Assembly: GCF_002797445.1 (NCBI RefSeq)
Contig: NZ_PGEP01000001.1
Coordinates: 3,906,501 to 3,970,500 of the forward strand
Reading direction: 5' to 3'
Origin: Acidovorax sp. 69
Lineage (GTDB): Bacteria; Pseudomonadota; Gammaproteobacteria; Burkholderiales; Burkholderiaceae_C
DNA length: 64,000 bases
Under the pieces are notes generated by a model, which was not told where the DNA came from, did no database searches, and worked only from the letters and a program-made list of their open reading frames with translations. The translations under genes and the position numbers were made by a program. Shown in pieces: positions 25,950-35,006 of the stretch (the first letter of the stretch is position 1; every line of letters starts with the position of its first letter).

Positions 25950-27035
25950 TTACCGCGAAGCCACCAGCAACTGCACAAACATCTGCACCTTGGCGTTGCA
26001 CTCGGGGCTGATGGAGGTGAACTCCAGCCCTGCCAACCACTGGTCGCCCTCCGGCTTGAAGGTGATGACACGGGCGTACACGTCCATGGCGCGGTAGTCC
26101 ACCAGCGTCAGGTCGAACTCCAGCTTGATCTCGCTGTGCAGCTCCAGAGGCTCGGTCACCTCAACCAGCAGGCCGTGGTAGCCGATGTCCCGGATGGCCG
26201 CGTGTACGATTTGCGGCACGATGATCTTGTCCTGCAAGCGCTGGCACAGACAAGGCAGGCGGGCATCCACGCGGTGGCTGCGGCGGAACTCCTGCCGGGG
26301 CACCTTGAGCTTGCGCGATGGAATGGCCACCAGTTCGCGCAGGCTCACGGGTTCGTGCCGACCCTTCACATACACCAGCATGGGTGCCGTGGCCGACACC
26401 AGCCCCCAGCAGCGCTGGTAGGTCGCCTCGCTGATGAGCACCTGGCCCCGCAGGCTGAAGGCCTCGATGCGCGAAGCCAGGTTCACCTCTTCGCCAATCA
26501 CGGTGTACTCGGAATACAGCTCCGACCCAAACCGGCCCGCCATCACATTGCCCGTGTTCACGCCAATGCCCAGAAACACCTGGGGCAGGCGCTCACGCAT
26601 GTGCTCCAGGTTCAGGTCACGCATGGCGATCTGCATCTCCACGGCACACAACAGCGCACGGTCCACGTCGTCGTCGCGGGCCACCGGTGCGCCGAACAAC
26701 ACCATGATCGAGTCGCCCATGAACTTGTCGATGGTTCCCTGGTGCTTGAAAACTACTTCACTCAGGCGCGACAGACAGCGGTTGAGCGCCGCGATCACCA
26801 CGGCCGCTGGCAGCGATCCCGACAGTGCCGTGAAGCCCCGCAGGTCCGCGAGCAGGATGGTGACTTCACGCGGCGCCACGGCCAGGCCGTCTGTGGCGGC
26901 ACCTTCGGGGCACTCGATGCCGCGCAAGATGATGGCCATTTCGGCCTGTGCCGAGTCACTCAGGGGCGCGCCGGTCTCGCGCTCGATCAGCGCCTGCAGG
27001 CGGCGCACGGCGTCGTGGTTGAATTCTTTGTGCAT
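25950..27035 (-). CDS. Class III adenylate/guanylate cyclase fused to a C-terminal PilZ domain
   Basis: 361 residues. The catalytic domain covers about residues 50-240: the first metal Asp in ILLADLRGFTALS, the second in GDSIMVLFGAP, and YTVIGEEVNLASRIE near 165-180. From about residue 250, RRSHRVDAR supplies the RxxxR motif of PilZ and DIGYHG the second binding element, with Gly in place of the usual Ser. PilZ binds cyclic di-GMP, so this protein may make cAMP or cGMP under cyclic di-GMP control. No membrane segment is seen; it should be cytoplasmic. Confidence 0.85.
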   Translation of the reverse strand: MHKEFNHDAVRRLQALIERETGAPLSDSAQAEMAIILRGIECPEGAATDGLAVAPREVTILLADLRGFTALSGSLPAAVVIAALNRCLSRLSEVVFKHQGTIDKFMGDSIMVLFGAPVARDDDVDRALLCAVEMQIAMRDLNLEHMRERLPQVFLGIGVNTGNVMAGRFGSELYSEYTVIGEEVNLASRIEAFSLRGQVLISEATYQRCWGLVSATAPMLVYVKGRHEPVSLRELVAIPSRKLKVPRQEFRRSHRVDARLPCLCQRLQDKIIVPQIVHAAIRDIGYHGLLVEVTEPLELHSEIKLEFDLTLVDYRAMDVYARVITFKPEGDQWLAGLEFTSISPECNAKVQMFVQLLVASR

Positions 27036-27332
27036 GAAAGACGGGGGGTATGAACCTGTTCAAAGGCCGGATTGCCAGCGCACACCCGCCCCAAGACGCG
27101 CGATGGCAACCAGCCCACAACAACACCCAGAATAGGCGCCCGTCCCGGGGTGGGTCAAGCCGGTGAAACCAGTGCGGGCCAAACCGCAACACCCCGCGCT
27201 TGCAGTGCGCGGGCCCGGTGCGCGGCCTGCACAGCGCTGGCGCCATGCAAGACACTGAAACTTTGAGTCATTTTGGCCGCCAGCGCTTGAATATCAAGCG
27301 CTGATAGCTATCAAAATCAAAGCAATCAGCAC
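27036..27332. other. Gap upstream of the cyclase gene, holding a dispersed repeat
   Basis: 297 bases. The left part must carry the cyclase promoter (minus strand), with no clear elements recognised. The right part holds a well-formed copy of the intergenic repeat at 27268-27321. Confidence 0.4.
27268..27321. repeat. Dispersed intergenic repeat, intact palindromic core
   Basis: Core AGCGCTTGA-ATA-TCAAGCGCT (27282-27302) is a perfect 9-base stem with a 3-base loop, flanked by TTTTGGC on the left and TAGCTATCAAAAT on the right. This arrangement recurs through the window (for example 43445, 51061, 63398). The position 3' of a gene suggests a transcript-end hairpin. Confidence 0.7.
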
Positions 27333-28166
27333 CTAGCTAAACGACGCTATCACCGGGTGCTGCGCCCCCACAGCGCTGCCACCCACGGGCTTGCGCTGTT
27401 TGCACAAGAACTCCCCCGACACCCCGTCATAGTCCCAGCGTGCGGCGTACCGAGTCCACCCGCCAGGCGAGGCACCCGAGGCTTCGATGCTCAGCACCAC
27501 CAGGCTGTTCGGGCTGCCATGGCGCAGGCGGTGCGACACCGCCGTGCCCGCACGGCTGGCCCACAGGCCCGGCCGGGGCTCCAGCAAGCCAGGCTCGTGC
27601 ACATGGCCCGACAACAGCATCTGAGCGCCGGCAGTCTGCCAGCGTTGCACGGCTTCGTCGGCGCGCGCGGGGCGATGCGCGGGGTCGTCCGCAGTGCGGC
27701 CTACCAGCGGGTGGTGGCTGGCCACAATGCGCCACGCATCCGGCGGTGCACGCGCCAGCAACAGGGCCACATGCTCAATCTGCGCGGATGACAAGCTACC
27801 CCGCTCATGGCGCCAGGCGCGGGTGGTGTTCACCCCCACCACATAAAACGCACCGGCTTGCCGAACGGGCTCCTGATCGATCCCGAACCAGTGGGCATAA
27901 CGTTCATAGGCCCGCCCCCAACGCAACCACCACGCAAACAGCGGCAGGTCGTGGTTGCCCGCCAGCACCAGGGTGGAACGCGCATGCAGGCCGTGTACAA
28001 AATGCGCCGCCTGCTCAAACTGCGCTGCGGTGGCGCGCTGGGTAAGGTCCCCCGACACCACCACCATCGACACCCCCAGCCGGTGCGCCAGACGCTGCAC
28101 CGCATCACACACAACACGGTCATGTGCGCCGAAGTGCAGGTCCGACAAATGCATCAAGACAGTCAT
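27333..28166 (-). CDS. Calcineurin-like metallophosphoesterase
   Basis: 277 residues. Metal motifs appear in order: DLHFG, VSGDLTQ, GNHDLP, then ASHHPLV and SGHVHEP. These are all five blocks of the Mn/Fe phosphodiesterase family (CpdA-like or lipid/nucleotide phosphoesterase). The start at 28166 gives MTVLMHLSDLHFG; a longer frame into the lipid kinase is rejected. It is co-directional with the lipid kinase 40 bases upstream. A cAMP phosphodiesterase role would fit the nearby cyclase but is not established. Confidence 0.84.
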   Translation of the reverse strand: MTVLMHLSDLHFGAHDRVVCDAVQRLAHRLGVSMVVVSGDLTQRATAAQFEQAAHFVHGLHARSTLVLAGNHDLPLFAWWLRWGRAYERYAHWFGIDQEPVRQAGAFYVVGVNTTRAWRHERGSLSSAQIEHVALLLARAPPDAWRIVASHHPLVGRTADDPAHRPARADEAVQRWQTAGAQMLLSGHVHEPGLLEPRPGLWASRAGTAVSHRLRHGSPNSLVVLSIEASGASPGGWTRYAARWDYDGVSGEFLCKQRKPVGGSAVGAQHPVIASFS

Positions 28167-28206
28167 GGTAATGGCCTGGGCACTGCGGGCGAATGACAGC
28201 GCCGCA

Positions 28207-29274
28207 TCACGCGGGCAGCAAACCGGGCACAGGCGCGGGCGCATCCTGTGGCGGCGTGGCCATCACACCATGAGCGTCCGGCGCATCGGCTCGCACCTGA
28301 TTGCCGGGCGCTACCAGCCACAACGGCCGCGCGCTCAGGCGAAAGTGCAGGGGCGGCGACATCCATTCGCGCTCGCCATCAAAAGCCACCTTGACTTGGG
28401 GTGGGCGCCAGCTGGCCGGGGCCACGCTCAGCTCAGAACAGGCCATGCTGACCACCGCATTGTCTTTGCCCAGCTGGCCTGTGGCCGCATTCCACACCGT
28501 GCGCGCAATGGCCCAACGGCCCTGGGGCTTGAGCATCACTACCGCCAGCTGCCCGCCGTCGGCCACCATCTGCGCCTGTGGCAGGCCCATTCGATCCAGC
28601 TGCAAAGGGTTGTTGCCCACGAACAGCGTGGTGACCAGGTGCTCCTCCTGGCGTGCTTCGGCGCCCTGGTGGGTTTTCATCACCACCCGCCAGCGGCGGC
28701 TGGATGCGGGGCGGAACAGACTCCAGACCGCAGAGGCCACAGCGACCCAACGCGATCGCCCAAACCGGCGCGAGGCCATTTCGCGATCGGCCAGCAACTT
28801 GGGGTACAGCCCCACACTGGCATTGACCACAAACATGCGGCGGTTGACAAACCCCACCTGCACAGGCCGCACATCGCCCGCGTGCAGCGCTTGCAACAAG
28901 TCCTGCACGGCGGTTTCGGGGTCCAGCGCCAGGCCGTGTTCACGGCTGAAATAGTTGAAGGTGCCCATGGGCACCACCCCCACCGGCACCCCGGCGCGCA
29001 ACGCCGCCGCAGCCACCGCATTGATGGTGCCGTCGCCCCCAGCAGCGACCACCAGCCCACCGTCTGCATGGGCGGCTTGCGCTGCGGCCTCGGCCAGCGG
29101 CACGATGTCGCCGCGCCGGTCGGGCACATGCCAGACGACGTCGTGAGTTTGCAAGGCAGGCACGCCCTCCAGCTTGGCGCGCAACAGGTCCAGGTCCGCC
29201 CCTGGGCGCTTGGGTACCACCAGGTGGATAGGGCCATGGAAGCGGATGGGGGGTGGATGCTCAAGAGGTGTCAT
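28207..29274 (-). CDS. Diacylglycerol kinase-family lipid kinase
   Basis: About 355 residues. The nucleotide-binding motif GGDGTINAVA and the following PVGVVPMGTFNYFSRE mark the DAGK_cat family. Members phosphorylate diacylglycerol, sphingosine-like or other lipids. A GTG at 29304 would add ten residues; ATG 29274 is chosen without a strong ribosome site. It forms a likely unit with the metallophosphoesterase and faces a PAP2 phosphatase, so the group may serve phospholipid turnover. Confidence 0.82.
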   Translation of the reverse strand: MTPLEHPPPIRFHGPIHLVVPKRPGADLDLLRAKLEGVPALQTHDVVWHVPDRRGDIVPLAEAAAQAAHADGGLVVAAGGDGTINAVAAAALRAGVPVGVVPMGTFNYFSREHGLALDPETAVQDLLQALHAGDVRPVQVGFVNRRMFVVNASVGLYPKLLADREMASRRFGRSRWVAVASAVWSLFRPASSRRWRVVMKTHQGAEARQEEHLVTTLFVGNNPLQLDRMGLPQAQMVADGGQLAVVMLKPQGRWAIARTVWNAATGQLGKDNAVVSMACSELSVAPASWRPPQVKVAFDGEREWMSPPLHFRLSARPLWLVAPGNQVRADAPDAHGVMATPPQDAPAPVPGLLPA

Positions 29275-29570
29275 GGTGCAGATCTGCAGCGGGGCCACAG
29301 ACACAGGCGATACCAGTGTCTACACCCCGAAGTTCGGATTTTTCAAGGCCCCATGCTCGCAGCCCGACCGGCGCTGCACAGCCAGCCACCGCCCACTGCC
29401 CTTGTCGGCGCAGGCCGACAACCACAGGCCAGCCGTCACGACGACGGTGCTGCTGCAGTCCCTGGTGGCATTCACCCAGAAACTTTGAGGCTGCTGGACG
29501 GTCCTGTACAAAGGGCCGCCGTGCGGCGGGCGTGACACACCCCGGCCGCAGCCGAATCCCTACAACAACG
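29275..29570. other. Divergent gap between the lipid kinase and PAP2 phosphatase genes
   Basis: 296 bases expected to hold promoters for both genes. I see no strong palindrome, repeat or recognisable promoter. Confidence 0.35.
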
Positions 29571-30443
29571 ATGCCCCCTTCAACGACAACCACCACTGCA
29601 GCCACCACCCTCACCACACAGGCCGCCGAACTCGGGACCCTCCTCGCCCACCACCCGTTGGCCGTGTGGGCAATCGGCATGCTGGCCGCTGCGCTGCTGG
29701 GGTTGGCGGGCCTTGCAGCCCTGCGTTGTGTGCAGCGACACCGCCCTGTATTGCCCCCTGTACCCCCCATGCGAGCGCACGGGACTTTGCTGGCGGCCAT
29801 GGGTGTATCCGCTTGCACATGGGTGCTGGCGGGTGCCGCCATGGCCGACTTGGCAGCAAGCGGCCGCCCCGGCGGACCTTGGGGGGCGTTGGACGACGCA
29901 TTGGCAGCGGGCCTGCAGGTGCAGACGCCCACCGCTGTACTGCAGCTGTTCTCCGCACTCACCCACCTGGGCGACACCGGGGTGCTGACGGCGTTGACCG
30001 CCACGGTGACCCTGGTGCTGTGGCAGCGCCAGCAGCGGTTGCTGGCCACCGGCTGGCTGGTGGCCATGGCCGGCAACGGCGCCCTGACCCGTGTGCTCAA
30101 GAACCTGTTCGAGCGGGTGCGGCCTGAACACCTGCACGGCATTGCGCAGGCAGAGGGATTCAGCTTTCCCAGCGGGCACAGCAGTGCATCCATGGTGGCC
30201 TACGCCATGCTGGCCTACCTGGCAACACGGCAACTGACACGCCCATGGCATGCCCCTGCCGTGGCAACCGCAGGGGTCCTGATCTTCACCACCGGATGGA
30301 GTCGCGCTGTGTTGCAGGTGCACTACGCCAGCGATGTGCTGGCAGGCTGGCTGCTCGGGGGAACATGGATGCTGTGCACCGTGCTCATCATCGAAAGCCT
30401 GCGGGGCTGGCGCACCCCAGCGCCCGGTCGGGCCCGGGCCTGA
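29571..30443 (+). CDS. PAP2-family membrane phosphatase
   Basis: 290 residues. The three PAP2 motifs are present: KNLFERVRP near 175, FPSGHSS near 200 and SRAVLQVHYASDVLAG near 245. Several membrane segments surround them. It likely dephosphorylates phosphatidate or undecaprenyl pyrophosphate at the periplasmic face. A Thr-rich N terminus precedes the first helix. The stop lies 4 bases from the convergent urtE stop. Confidence 0.85.
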   Translation: MPPSTTTTTAATTLTTQAAELGTLLAHHPLAVWAIGMLAAALLGLAGLAALRCVQRHRPVLPPVPPMRAHGTLLAAMGVSACTWVLAGAAMADLAASGRPGGPWGALDDALAAGLQVQTPTAVLQLFSALTHLGDTGVLTALTATVTLVLWQRQQRLLATGWLVAMAGNGALTRVLKNLFERVRPEHLHGIAQAEGFSFPSGHSSASMVAYAMLAYLATRQLTRPWHAPAVATAGVLIFTTGWSRAVLQVHYASDVLAGWLLGGTWMLCTVLIIESLRGWRTPAPGRARA

Positions 30444-30447
30444 ACAC

Positions 30448-31140
30448 TCAGATCGCGACGAGGTTGCGAATGCCCTTGGCCTCCATCTCGCTGCCGGGGC
30501 CGCGTGCAATCACCTCGCCGCGCTCCATCACCAGGTAGTCGTCAGCCAGTTCCTCCGCGAAGTCGTAGTACTGCTCGCACAGCAGGATCGCCATCTCACC
30601 CTTGTCGGCCAGCATGCGGATCACGCGGCCGATGTCCTTGATGATGCTGGGCTGGATGCCTTCGGTGGGCTCGTCCAGGATCAGCAAACGCGGGCCGGGG
30701 GCCAGCGCGCGGGCAATCGCCAGTTGCTGCTGTTGCCCCCCCGACAGGTCACCGCCCCGGCGCTTGAGCATCTGCTTGAGCACAGGGAAGAGTTCATACA
30801 GGTGTGGCGGCACGGGGGTAGAACCACTTTTGTAGGCCAGGCCCATGCGCAGGTTTTCTTCCACCGTGAGGCGGCCAAAAATCTCGCGGCCCTGTGGGAC
30901 GAAGCCGATGCCGGCGCGCGCACGGTCATACGGCGTGGCTTTGTCGATGGGTTTGCCATCGAACGTGATGCTGCCGCTCTTGATGGGAACCAGCCCCATG
31001 AGGCTTTTGAGCAGCGTGGTTTTCCCCACCCCATTGCGACCGAGCAGCACGGTGACTTTGCCGGGCGTGGCAGTGAGGCTCACGTCGCGCAGGATGTGGG
31101 AGCCGCCGTAGTACTGGTTGATGTTTTGGACGGTGAGCAT
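30448..31140 (-). CDS. urtE: Urea ABC transporter ATP-binding subunit UrtE
   Basis: 230 residues. MLTVQNINQYYGGSHILRD is a UrtE-like N terminus. Walker A GRNGVGKTT, signature LSGGQQQQLAIAR and Walker B LLILDEPTEGIQPS are present; the last is shared by UrtE/LivF proteins. It energises urea import with UrtD. It is last in the urtABCDE operon, after a 76-base gap that holds a dispersed repeat. Confidence 0.92.
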   Translation of the reverse strand: MLTVQNINQYYGGSHILRDVSLTATPGKVTVLLGRNGVGKTTLLKSLMGLVPIKSGSITFDGKPIDKATPYDRARAGIGFVPQGREIFGRLTVEENLRMGLAYKSGSTPVPPHLYELFPVLKQMLKRRGGDLSGGQQQQLAIARALAPGPRLLILDEPTEGIQPSIIKDIGRVIRMLADKGEMAILLCEQYYDFAEELADDYLVMERGEVIARGPGSEMEAKGIRNLVAI

Positions 31141-31147
31141 GGTGACC

Positions 31148-31207
31148 TGGAGTGTTTTGAGCTTGTAGCGCCTATTCCATATGCGCCAGTAGCTATATTT
31201 TTGATAG
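31148..31207. repeat. Dispersed intergenic repeat between urtD and urtE
   Basis: GTTTTGAGCTTGTAGCGCC-(ATTCCATAT)-GCGCCAGTAGCTATATTTTTGATAG has the family layout, with a weakened core stem. It occupies most of the gap and could change the ratio of the two ATPase messages. Confidence 0.5.
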
Positions 31208-31216
31208 TGGATGCCT

Positions 31217-32092
31217 TCACCGACCGAGGTACACCTCGATCACGCGCTCGTCGGCCTGCACCTGGTCGAGCGTGCCTTCGGCCAGCACCGACCCATCGCA
31301 CAGCACCGTCACCTTCTCGGAGATGGTGCGGATAAAGCCCATGTCGTGCTCCACCACCATGAGCGAATGTTTGCCCTTGAGCGTGAGGAACAGCTCAGCA
31401 GTGCGTGCGGTCTCCTCGTCTGTCATGCCCGCCACGGGCTCGTCGAGCAGCAGCAGCTTGGGGTCCTGCATCAGCAGCATGCCAATCTCCAGCCACTGCT
31501 TTTGCCCATGGCTCAGGTTGCCGGATTGGCGCGTCACGCTGTCGGCCAGGTGGATGGTGTGCAGGATGTCGGCCAGCCGGTCGGACTGCGCTGAGTCGAG
31601 CTTGAAGAACATGCTCGACTTCACGCCCTTGTGGGTCTTCAAGGCCAGCTCCAGGTTCTCGAACACGCTGAGCTGCTCGAACACGGTGGGTTTCTGGAAC
31701 TTGCGGCCTATCCCTAAGCTGGCGATCTCGGGCTCGTTGTGGCGCAGCAGGTCGATCGTGCTGCCGAAGAACACTGTGCCCTGGTTGGGCCGCGTCTTGC
31801 CGGTGATGATGTCCATCATCGTGGTCTTGCCCGCGCCATTGGGGCCGATGATGCAACGCAGCTCGCCGGGGGCAATGTCCAGGCTCAGGCCGTTGATGGC
31901 CTTGAAGCCATCAAAACTCACATGCACGTCTTCGAGGTACAGGATGCGGCCATGGGCCACGTCCACTTCGCCAGGGACGGCGACACGCGAGAAACCTGCG
32001 GCACGGCCGCCGGATTCGGTTTGGCCCGTGGCCGCTGGCGCCAGCTTTTCCTGAAAACGCCGCGCCCCTTCTTCCATCAGATCGGGCGTCAT
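31217..32092 (-). CDS. urtD: Urea ABC transporter ATP-binding subunit UrtD
   Basis: 291 residues. Walker A GPNGAGKTT, a LSHGQKQWLEIGML signature (H in place of G, normal in UrtD) and Walker B LLLLDEPVAGM are present. An N-terminal extension of about 50 residues precedes the domain. The start overlaps the urtC stop (ATGA). A long frame running into urtC and urtB in another phase is an artefact. Confidence 0.92.
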   Translation of the reverse strand: MTPDLMEEGARRFQEKLAPAATGQTESGGRAAGFSRVAVPGEVDVAHGRILYLEDVHVSFDGFKAINGLSLDIAPGELRCIIGPNGAGKTTMMDIITGKTRPNQGTVFFGSTIDLLRHNEPEIASLGIGRKFQKPTVFEQLSVFENLELALKTHKGVKSSMFFKLDSAQSDRLADILHTIHLADSVTRQSGNLSHGQKQWLEIGMLLMQDPKLLLLDEPVAGMTDEETARTAELFLTLKGKHSLMVVEHDMGFIRTISEKVTVLCDGSVLAEGTLDQVQADERVIEVYLGR

Positions 32093-33240
32093 TGCGCGGC
32101 TCCCTTCGTCGCGGTTGTTTTTGCCTGGGTCTTGGCCTTGAGCTTCTTCACCAGCCCCACCACGCCATCGGGCAGGAACAGCGTGACGGCAATGAACAAC
32201 GCGCCCAGAAAGTACAGCCAGAACTCTGGCGCCGTCACCGTGAGCCAGCTCTTGGCACCGTTGACGATGAACGCACCGACGATGGGCCCGATCAGCGTGG
32301 CACGCCCCCCCACGGCGGCCCATACGGCGATCTCGATGGAGTTGGCGGCGCTCATCTCGCCGGGGTTGATGATGCCGACCTGGGGCACGTAGAGCGCACC
32401 CGCCACACCGCACATCATGGCACTGATGGTCCAGATGGTGAGCTTGTAGGGCAGCGGCGAGTAGCCCGAGAACATGACCCGCGTCTCCGCATCGCGCACG
32501 GCCTGCAGCACGCGGCCGAACTTGCTGCGCACCAGCCAGCGCGCCAGCAAGAAGAAGCCGAGCAGCGACAGCCCGGTCATCACAAACAGCAGCATGCGCA
32601 TGGTCGGAGTGGCAATGGGCGTGCCCAGAATGCGCTTGAAGTCGGTAAACCCGTTGTTGCCGCCAAAGCCCGTCTCGTTGCGAAAGAACAGCAGCATGGC
32701 CGCATACGTCATGGCCTGGGTGATGATGGAAAAGTACACGCCCTTGATGCGCGAGCGGAAGGCGAAGTAGCCGAACACGAACGCAATCACGCCCGGCACC
32801 GCCACGATGAGGAACAGCGTGGCGACGAAGCTGTCGGACAACATCCAGTGCCAGGGCAGCTCCTTCCAGTCGAGGAACACCATGAAATCGGGCAGATCGC
32901 TCTTGTAGTTGCCGTCGCGGCCAATCTGGCGCATGAGGTACATGCCCATCACGTAGCCGCCCAAAGCGAAGAACAAGCCGTGGCCCAGGCTCAGGATGCC
33001 GGTGTAGCCCCAGATCAGGTCCATGGCCAGCGCGCAGATGGCGTAGCACATGATCTTGCCGACCAGGGCCACGGCGTAGTCGCTCATGTGCAACGGGCTG
33101 CCCGCAGGCACCCACAGGTTGAGCACGGGCGCCACGGCGCACACCACGATGAGTGCAACGAAAAATGCAGACCAGCCGCCGCGTGAGAGCAGGGGTACCG
33201 GAGCGGGCAGCTGGATGGGGGAAGTGGATGGAGTCGTCAT
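32089..33240 (-). CDS. urtC: Urea ABC transporter permease UrtC
   Basis: 383 residues with about 10 membrane segments of the LivM type. MDLIWGYTGILSLGHGLFFA and GGRATLIGPIVGAFIVNGAK are typical UrtC segments. The ATG at 33240 is preferred over a start 8 codons earlier. It lies 24 bases after urtB. Confidence 0.92.
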   Translation of the reverse strand: MTTPSTSPIQLPAPVPLLSRGGWSAFFVALIVVCAVAPVLNLWVPAGSPLHMSDYAVALVGKIMCYAICALAMDLIWGYTGILSLGHGLFFALGGYVMGMYLMRQIGRDGNYKSDLPDFMVFLDWKELPWHWMLSDSFVATLFLIVAVPGVIAFVFGYFAFRSRIKGVYFSIITQAMTYAAMLLFFRNETGFGGNNGFTDFKRILGTPIATPTMRMLLFVMTGLSLLGFFLLARWLVRSKFGRVLQAVRDAETRVMFSGYSPLPYKLTIWTISAMMCGVAGALYVPQVGIINPGEMSAANSIEIAVWAAVGGRATLIGPIVGAFIVNGAKSWLTVTAPEFWLYFLGALFIAVTLFLPDGVVGLVKKLKAKTQAKTTATKGAAQ

Positions 33241-33264
33241 GGTGTGTCTGTCTCTGTCGGCCAC

Positions 33265-34845
33265 TCAATCTGCGGTGCGGCCCTTGACCGCAAAGATGCC
33301 CTGGGGCCGCTTCTGGATGAAGATGATGATGAACACCAGAACTGCAATCTTGGCCAGCACCGCACCCGCCCAGCCTTCCAGAAATTTGTTGAGCACACCC
33401 AGGCCCAGCGCCGCATACACCGTGCCTGCCAGCTGGCCCACGCCGCCCAATACCACCACCATGAAGGCATCGACGATGTAGCTCTGGCCCAGGTCGGGGC
33501 CCACGTTGCCCACCTGGCTCAAAGCACAACCTGCCAGGCCCGCGATGCCCGAGCCCAGCGCAAAGGCCATGGTGTCGATGCGTGCGGTGTTCACGCCCAT
33601 GCACGACGCGATGGGGCGGTTTTGGGTGACGCCGCGCACAAACAAGCCCAGGCGCGTGCGGCCGATCAGGTAGCCCATGCCCAGCAGCACGGCGATGGCA
33701 AAGCCGATGATGACCAGCCGGTTGTAGGGCAGCGTGAGGTTGGAGAGCACCTGCACCCCGCCACTCATCCACGCAGGGTTCTCCACCCCCACGTTCTGCG
33801 CGCCAAAAATCGTGCGCACCAGTTGCATCAGCACCAGGCTGATGCCCCAGGTGGCCAGCAACGTCTCCAGCGGGCGGCCGTACAGAAAGCGCAGCACGCC
33901 ACGCTCCAGCACCGCGCCCACGGCGGCGGATGCGCCAAAGGCCAGCGGCAGCGCAGCGACCAGATACCAGTCAAACGCGCCCGGAAAATACTTTTGAAAG
34001 ATGCCTTGCACCACATAGGTGGCATAGGCGCCAATCATCATCAGCTCACCATGGGCCATGTTGATGACGCCCATGAGGCCGTAGGTGATGGCCAGGCCCA
34101 GCGCCACCAGCAGCAGGATGGAGCCCAGGCTGATGCCCGAGAACGCAGCGCCCAGGCGCTCGCCCCAGGCCAGTTTTTCATCCAGCGCCTTGAGGGCCGT
34201 TTGCAGCGCGGCCTTGACCTTGGGGTCTTCTTCGACCGTGGCCCGCTCATTGAGCAGCAGGCGCGTGTCGGGCGTGGCGCTGAGTGACAGTGCCTGGGCA
34301 GCGGTGATGCGCTGTGCGGCGTCGTCACTGCCCAGCAACGTGGCAGCGCGGGCCAGCTCCAGCTGGGTCTTGATGTTGTCGTTGGTTTCCAGCGCAAGCG
34401 CCTTGTCCAGCAAGGGCAAACGCCCCGCATCGGGCTCTTTGGTCAGCGCCTTGGCAGCGGCCATGCGCCGGGTTTCGTCTTTGCCAAACAGCGCCAGGCC
34501 CGCCAGGGCCGTGTCGATCTCGCCGCGCATGCGGTTGTTGTTGATGATGTCTTCGGCATCGGCAGGCACGGGCACTTCGGCGCCAGTCACAGGGTCGATG
34601 CCCTTGTCGTCACGCACGATCAAGGCCTTGCCGCCCGCCACTTTCACCGCATCGTCAGCCAGTGCCTGCAGAAAGGCGGCGATGCGCTCGCTGGGATCCA
34701 CCACGGCCTGCTGCACAGCGGCCACACGGTCATCGGTCTCGCCAGCGGCCATGGCCAGGGCCTGCTCAGCGGTGAGGGCGTTCGCTTGAACCGTGGCACA
34801 CAACAGTATGCAGGCAAGCAGCCGGGAAAATAGTGAGGAAAGCAT
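33265..34845 (-). CDS. urtB: Urea ABC transporter permease UrtB
   Basis: 526 residues. Signal sequence (about 1-23, ending ANA), a helical periplasmic region of roughly 220 residues, then a LivH-type permease domain (about 230-526) with MGVINMAHGELMMIGAYATY. The long N-terminal extension is characteristic of UrtB. It pairs with UrtC to form the channel. Confidence 0.92.
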   Translation of the reverse strand: MLSSLFSRLLACILLCATVQANALTAEQALAMAAGETDDRVAAVQQAVVDPSERIAAFLQALADDAVKVAGGKALIVRDDKGIDPVTGAEVPVPADAEDIINNNRMRGEIDTALAGLALFGKDETRRMAAAKALTKEPDAGRLPLLDKALALETNDNIKTQLELARAATLLGSDDAAQRITAAQALSLSATPDTRLLLNERATVEEDPKVKAALQTALKALDEKLAWGERLGAAFSGISLGSILLLVALGLAITYGLMGVINMAHGELMMIGAYATYVVQGIFQKYFPGAFDWYLVAALPLAFGASAAVGAVLERGVLRFLYGRPLETLLATWGISLVLMQLVRTIFGAQNVGVENPAWMSGGVQVLSNLTLPYNRLVIIGFAIAVLLGMGYLIGRTRLGLFVRGVTQNRPIASCMGVNTARIDTMAFALGSGIAGLAGCALSQVGNVGPDLGQSYIVDAFMVVVLGGVGQLAGTVYAALGLGVLNKFLEGWAGAVLAKIAVLVFIIIFIQKRPQGIFAVKGRTAD

Positions 34846-34879
34846 GGAAGGGCCAGTCGGTCAAAAAGGCGGTCGGCCT

Positions 34880-35006
34880 GTGCCACGCGCACAGCCCATA
34901 CCAGTGCCCCCGCGCAAGGGCCGCCCCGCCGCGCTGGGGGCGTCCCCCTGCCCGCATCGCGCAGCGATGCGAGAGCGGGGGGAAGGCGCAAAGCGCCTCA
35001 GGGGGG
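34880..35006. repeat. GC-rich hairpin element between urtA and urtB
   Basis: The 161-base urtA-urtB gap contains CGCATCGC-GCA-GCGATGCG (34953-34971), a perfect 8-base stem, flanked by C-rich and G-rich runs that also pair (GGGGGCGTCCCCC; GAGAGCGGGGGG) and by GGCGCAAAGCGCC. Stacked stems right after the urtA stop would stabilise or attenuate the message, giving more binding protein than permease. It resembles GC-rich intergenic elements that recur in Comamonadaceae (recollection, not checked). Confidence 0.6.

Noticed and set aside
32093-33772. Long upstream extension of UrtD across urtC and part of urtB
   Set aside because: It reads urtC and urtB in another phase. UrtD starts at 32092 with an ATGA overlap to urtC.
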